Part shown: positions 32,883 through 34,870 of the stretch, in pieces
Layout of the letters: each line of letters starts with the position of its first letter
Numbering within the stretch: position 1 is the first letter of the stretch
Origin: an uncultured Ruminococcus sp.
GTDB lineage: Bacteria; Bacillota; Clostridia; Oscillospirales; Ruminococcaceae
DNA: 34,870 nucleotides
NCBI GenBank assembly: GCA_947178575.1
Contig: CAMWYX010000019.1
Coordinates: 1 to 34,870, forward strand
Direction of reading: 5' to 3'
Position numbers and translations under genes: made by a program
Notes under the pieces: model-generated
Database searches by the model: none
Told to the model about the DNA's origin: nothing
Seen by the model: only the letters and a program-made list of their open reading frames with translations

Positions 32883-34625
32883 TTATTTTCTGTCGGATTC
32901 GGATTTTTCAAGTCTTTCAAGTTCACGTTTTTGTCTGATTGGTTCAAGCTGTGCCGACGCAGATTCGTATGACAAATCACGCTCATATATATCCATTGTA
33001 CGCAGTCTGAGCGAGAGTATTCTCGTATCGCCGGCAGATGCACGCAAATCACAGCGACGATATACATGGGAAAACTGAAATCCTATCTGAACTTTGCCGT
33101 CCTCTCCGATAATGTTTTCCGGAATATCGAGAATAATATAGTCGCATTTTTTGCGGAAAATTTCATTGGATAAAAGAGTGTGACCATTTACGCTTATTTT
33201 TGCATCTATTCTGTACTGCTTGTAATAAAAATACGGTTCAAAATATATCTGCACAGCGAGACCGTTTTTCGGTTTCGGAATAAAGAAACTGAAATAAGCT
33301 TTTTTCCGTACTATCCATCTGCCGTTGGGTGATGCGAGTTCGATTCCGAAAGTCTCAATATCTGTATCACGGGCAAAGTCAAAAGTTTCATTGAGCGGTA
33401 TATGATACAGTATTTTTTTATCGTTCTTCATGCTGACAAGCAGATTGTAAAAACGCTCACAGAATCCGCCGTTATAATAGAAAAATCTGTCACGCTTGAT
33501 TTTTTCTTCCGGAGTAAGGGCAAATCCTGTCATGTGATAATTTTCCAGCTTGTCCATACATTCATCAACTGTATTCACAACATTGAATATAATGTCCATC
33601 TTGCTTGAATACGGGTCGGCGAGGTCTGTTTTGTGACCGTATTTCAGACAATCCTCACTGTCCGGAATATTCAGGAATATCGACGGCTTGTGCTGAAACC
33701 ACATTTCAAAGCACATTGAAGAATAATCCGTGATGAGTATTGCGGAATCCTTTTTTGCTCCGGCTATTTCATCGTCCTCCAGAATCTTAACGCCTTCGAG
33801 CAAACCGCTTCCGCATACCTGCAATACACTGTGATGAAGTGCGATTTTTAAAGTGTATCCGTTTTCTTTCACAAACTTCTGGAAACGTGGATTTTCAAGC
33901 AGTCCGACAATTGTTTTTACATATACAGTATCCTTGAGTTCGTCCTCCGGAATATTTTTCAGATACCGGCGGTGCGTGAAATAAATAAAGATACTTTTTT
34001 CCGAACCGGATTTTTCAGAATCAAGCAAATCCCAACGGAAGAGACCGTTTTTGATTAGGTCATCTTCTTTATAACAGGCACGTTCCATAAAAATTTTTTT
34101 CTCAAAGTCGTTGCTTATCATAAGCTTGTCAAACAGAAATTTGCTGTATGATGACTGTGAAATAAAATCGTCCTTAAAGAAAGTAATTCCGTGCTGAGTA
34201 AAAATCGAATACACATAAGGACTTCTTTTGACGGCTTCCGTAATGCCTATGCGCAGAGAATGCAGAACCTGAAATCCTCCGCAGATGAACTTTGTAGTCT
34301 TGAAAAGTTCATTCATTCGTCTGGCAAATTCCTCGATTTTTTCGGGAGAATATTCAATGATGTTTTTTCCGTATTTACTTTTTAATTCCGGATATGCGGA
34401 GCATTTTTCATTGATTATATAATATGGTATGAAATGCCTGTTTTTCTGGGAATATATATATTTGAAAAGTTCAAATTCGTCCTGCGGAGATGTATCTGCC
34501 TCGACAATGAAATCACAGCAGATTACCTTGTTTCTTTCTGTTTCAAGCTGCATTGACATAGCAAATTCGTGAGCTATATAACGCCTGAAAAGTTTATCCC
34601 TTAATTTATTTGCTTTTTCCAGCAT
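32883..34625 (-). CDS. CDP-glycerol glycerophosphotransferase-family protein (TagB/TagF-like)
   Basis: It probably builds a polyol-phosphate part of a teichoic acid or related glycopolymer at the inner membrane face. 580 aa. The catalytic GT-B domain (about 60-385) shows SIFTQHGITFFKDD, FIYFTHRRYLKN, LKIALHHSVL and AILITDYSSMCFEMWF. The last is the strongly conserved nucleotide-binding block (LxTDYSSxxF) of the family; the two His-containing segments fit its donor and acceptor sites. A C-terminal domain (about 400-560) is beta-rich and not recognised. It is membrane-associated rather than membrane-spanning. AAGGAAA precedes the ATG, with a promoter in the repeat region upstream. It is the first gene of a three-gene operon with the exporter. 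Confidence 0.9.
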   Translation of the reverse strand: MLEKANKLRDKLFRRYIAHEFAMSMQLETERNKVICCDFIVEADTSPQDEFELFKYIYSQKNRHFIPYYIINEKCSAYPELKSKYGKNIIEYSPEKIEEFARRMNELFKTTKFICGGFQVLHSLRIGITEAVKRSPYVYSIFTQHGITFFKDDFISQSSYSKFLFDKLMISNDFEKKIFMERACYKEDDLIKNGLFRWDLLDSEKSGSEKSIFIYFTHRRYLKNIPEDELKDTVYVKTIVGLLENPRFQKFVKENGYTLKIALHHSVLQVCGSGLLEGVKILEDDEIAGAKKDSAILITDYSSMCFEMWFQHKPSIFLNIPDSEDCLKYGHKTDLADPYSSKMDIIFNVVNTVDECMDKLENYHMTGFALTPEEKIKRDRFFYYNGGFCERFYNLLVSMKNDKKILYHIPLNETFDFARDTDIETFGIELASPNGRWIVRKKAYFSFFIPKPKNGLAVQIYFEPYFYYKQYRIDAKISVNGHTLLSNEIFRKKCDYIILDIPENIIGEDGKVQIGFQFSHVYRRCDLRASAGDTRILSLRLRTMDIYERDLSYESASAQLEPIRQKRELERLEKSESDRK

Positions 34626-34679
34626 ATGATTTTCCTTTCAGATAAATAAAATAAATTTCACTAAACTCTATATTGTATT

Positions 34680-34708
34680 ATTATATCATATTATCCGAAA
34701 AATTGCAA
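34680..34708 (-). promoter_or_regulatory. Promoter of the glycopolymer export operon (first repeat copy)
   Basis: On the minus strand: TTGCAA (34703-34708), a 17-bp spacer and TATAAT (34680-34685) with TG before the -10 box. It lies about 55 bases before the ATG at 34625. A second copy, with TATAAG, is at 34774-34802 in the next repeat. Confidence 0.8.
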
Positions 34709-34870
34709 CAGTCGCAGAAATAAAATTCCTTTCTGTAATTTCTGGCTGTGAACCTGCCTGCGGCGGCTCGCCGCTTATATCATATTATCCGGAAAATTGC
34801 AACAGTCGCAGAAATAAATTCCTTTCTGTAATTTCTGGCTGTGAACCTGCCTGCGGCGGCTCGCCGCTTA
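34681..34870. repeat. 93-94 bp tandem repeat carrying a promoter, two copies and continuing past the edge
   Basis: The segment from 34681 returns at 34775 (period 94) and again at 34868 (period 93), where the window ends. The copies differ by one extra A and one A/G change. Each unit holds a TTGCAA-17-TATAAT/G promoter on the minus strand, a hairpin with CAGAAAT / ATTTCTG arms (34715-34721 and 34738-34744 in copy 1), and a GC-rich hairpin GCGGCG-GCT-CGCCGC (34760-34774 and 34853-34867). I see no gene in it. Confidence 0.85.

Noticed and set aside
34681-34870. CRISPR array
   Set aside because: There are direct repeats of 93-94 bp with no spacers; it is a simple tandem repeat.

Overview
The window looks like a piece of chromosome from a Gram-positive gut Firmicute of the Ruminococcus / Oscillospiraceae type. 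Reasons: the DNA is moderately AT-rich; ribosome binding sites are strong (AGGAGG type) and several genes start with TTG or GTG; promoters are near-consensus sigma-A (TTGnnA, 17 bp, TATAAT); and the gene content fits (FakA with an Asp23 protein, teichoic-acid-type export genes, BspA-like leucine-rich repeat proteins, and an AICAR formyltransferase split from a PurO-type IMP cyclohydrolase). The genus is inferred from gene content and style, not from a marker gene.

Layout. (1) 1-1152, minus strand: the 5' part of a Pro/Glu-rich protein with repeated motifs, running off the left edge. A 404-bp gap with two divergent promoters follows. (2) 1557-3592: a membrane glycosyltransferase and a membrane-anchored WG-repeat-like protein. 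(3) 3655-15981: a long plus-strand de novo purine cluster, purE-purC-purF-purM-purN-purO-purH-purD. Nearly every junction carries an unrelated small gene: a DUF6440-like protein, two DUF3592-like membrane proteins, two lipoproteins, a HAD phosphatase, a membrane protein and a CPBP protease. purL, purB and purK are not here. A six-span membrane protein and a strong terminator close this block at about 16.7 kb. (4) 16867-23718: a compact, intact set of phage morphogenesis genes (small and large terminase, portal, major capsid, protease, connector-type proteins, a baseplate-hub-like protein). No integrase, repressor, replication, tape-measure, tail-fibre or lysis gene is present. A FeoA-domain gene follows, then a bidirectional terminator. 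(5) 24078-34625, minus strand: asp23-fakA, a sodium-dependent transporter, two overlapping BspA-like surface proteins, and a three-gene cluster (CDP-glycerol-transferase-type protein, ABC permease, ABC ATPase). (6) 34681-34870: a 93-94 bp tandem repeat carrying the promoter of that last cluster and running off the right edge.

How the genes fit together. The pur genes cover PRPP to IMP except the FGAM synthetase, adenylosuccinate lyase and (if PurE is class I) PurK steps. Two things are unusual. PurF keeps its PRPP-binding motif but has Gly where the glutaminase Cys should be. The last two steps are done by separate AICAR formyltransferase and PurO-type proteins instead of the bifunctional PurH. 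The right-hand block is about the cell envelope: surface polymer synthesis and export, membrane-anchored LRR proteins and fatty acid phosphorylation.

The best candidate for an undescribed system is the self-contained capsid/packaging/hub cassette at 16.8-24.0 kb, with its strong hairpin between capsid and protease genes and its terminal FeoA gene. It could be a decayed prophage, a capsid-forming satellite or a domesticated gene-transfer-agent-like locus; the sequence alone does not decide between these.
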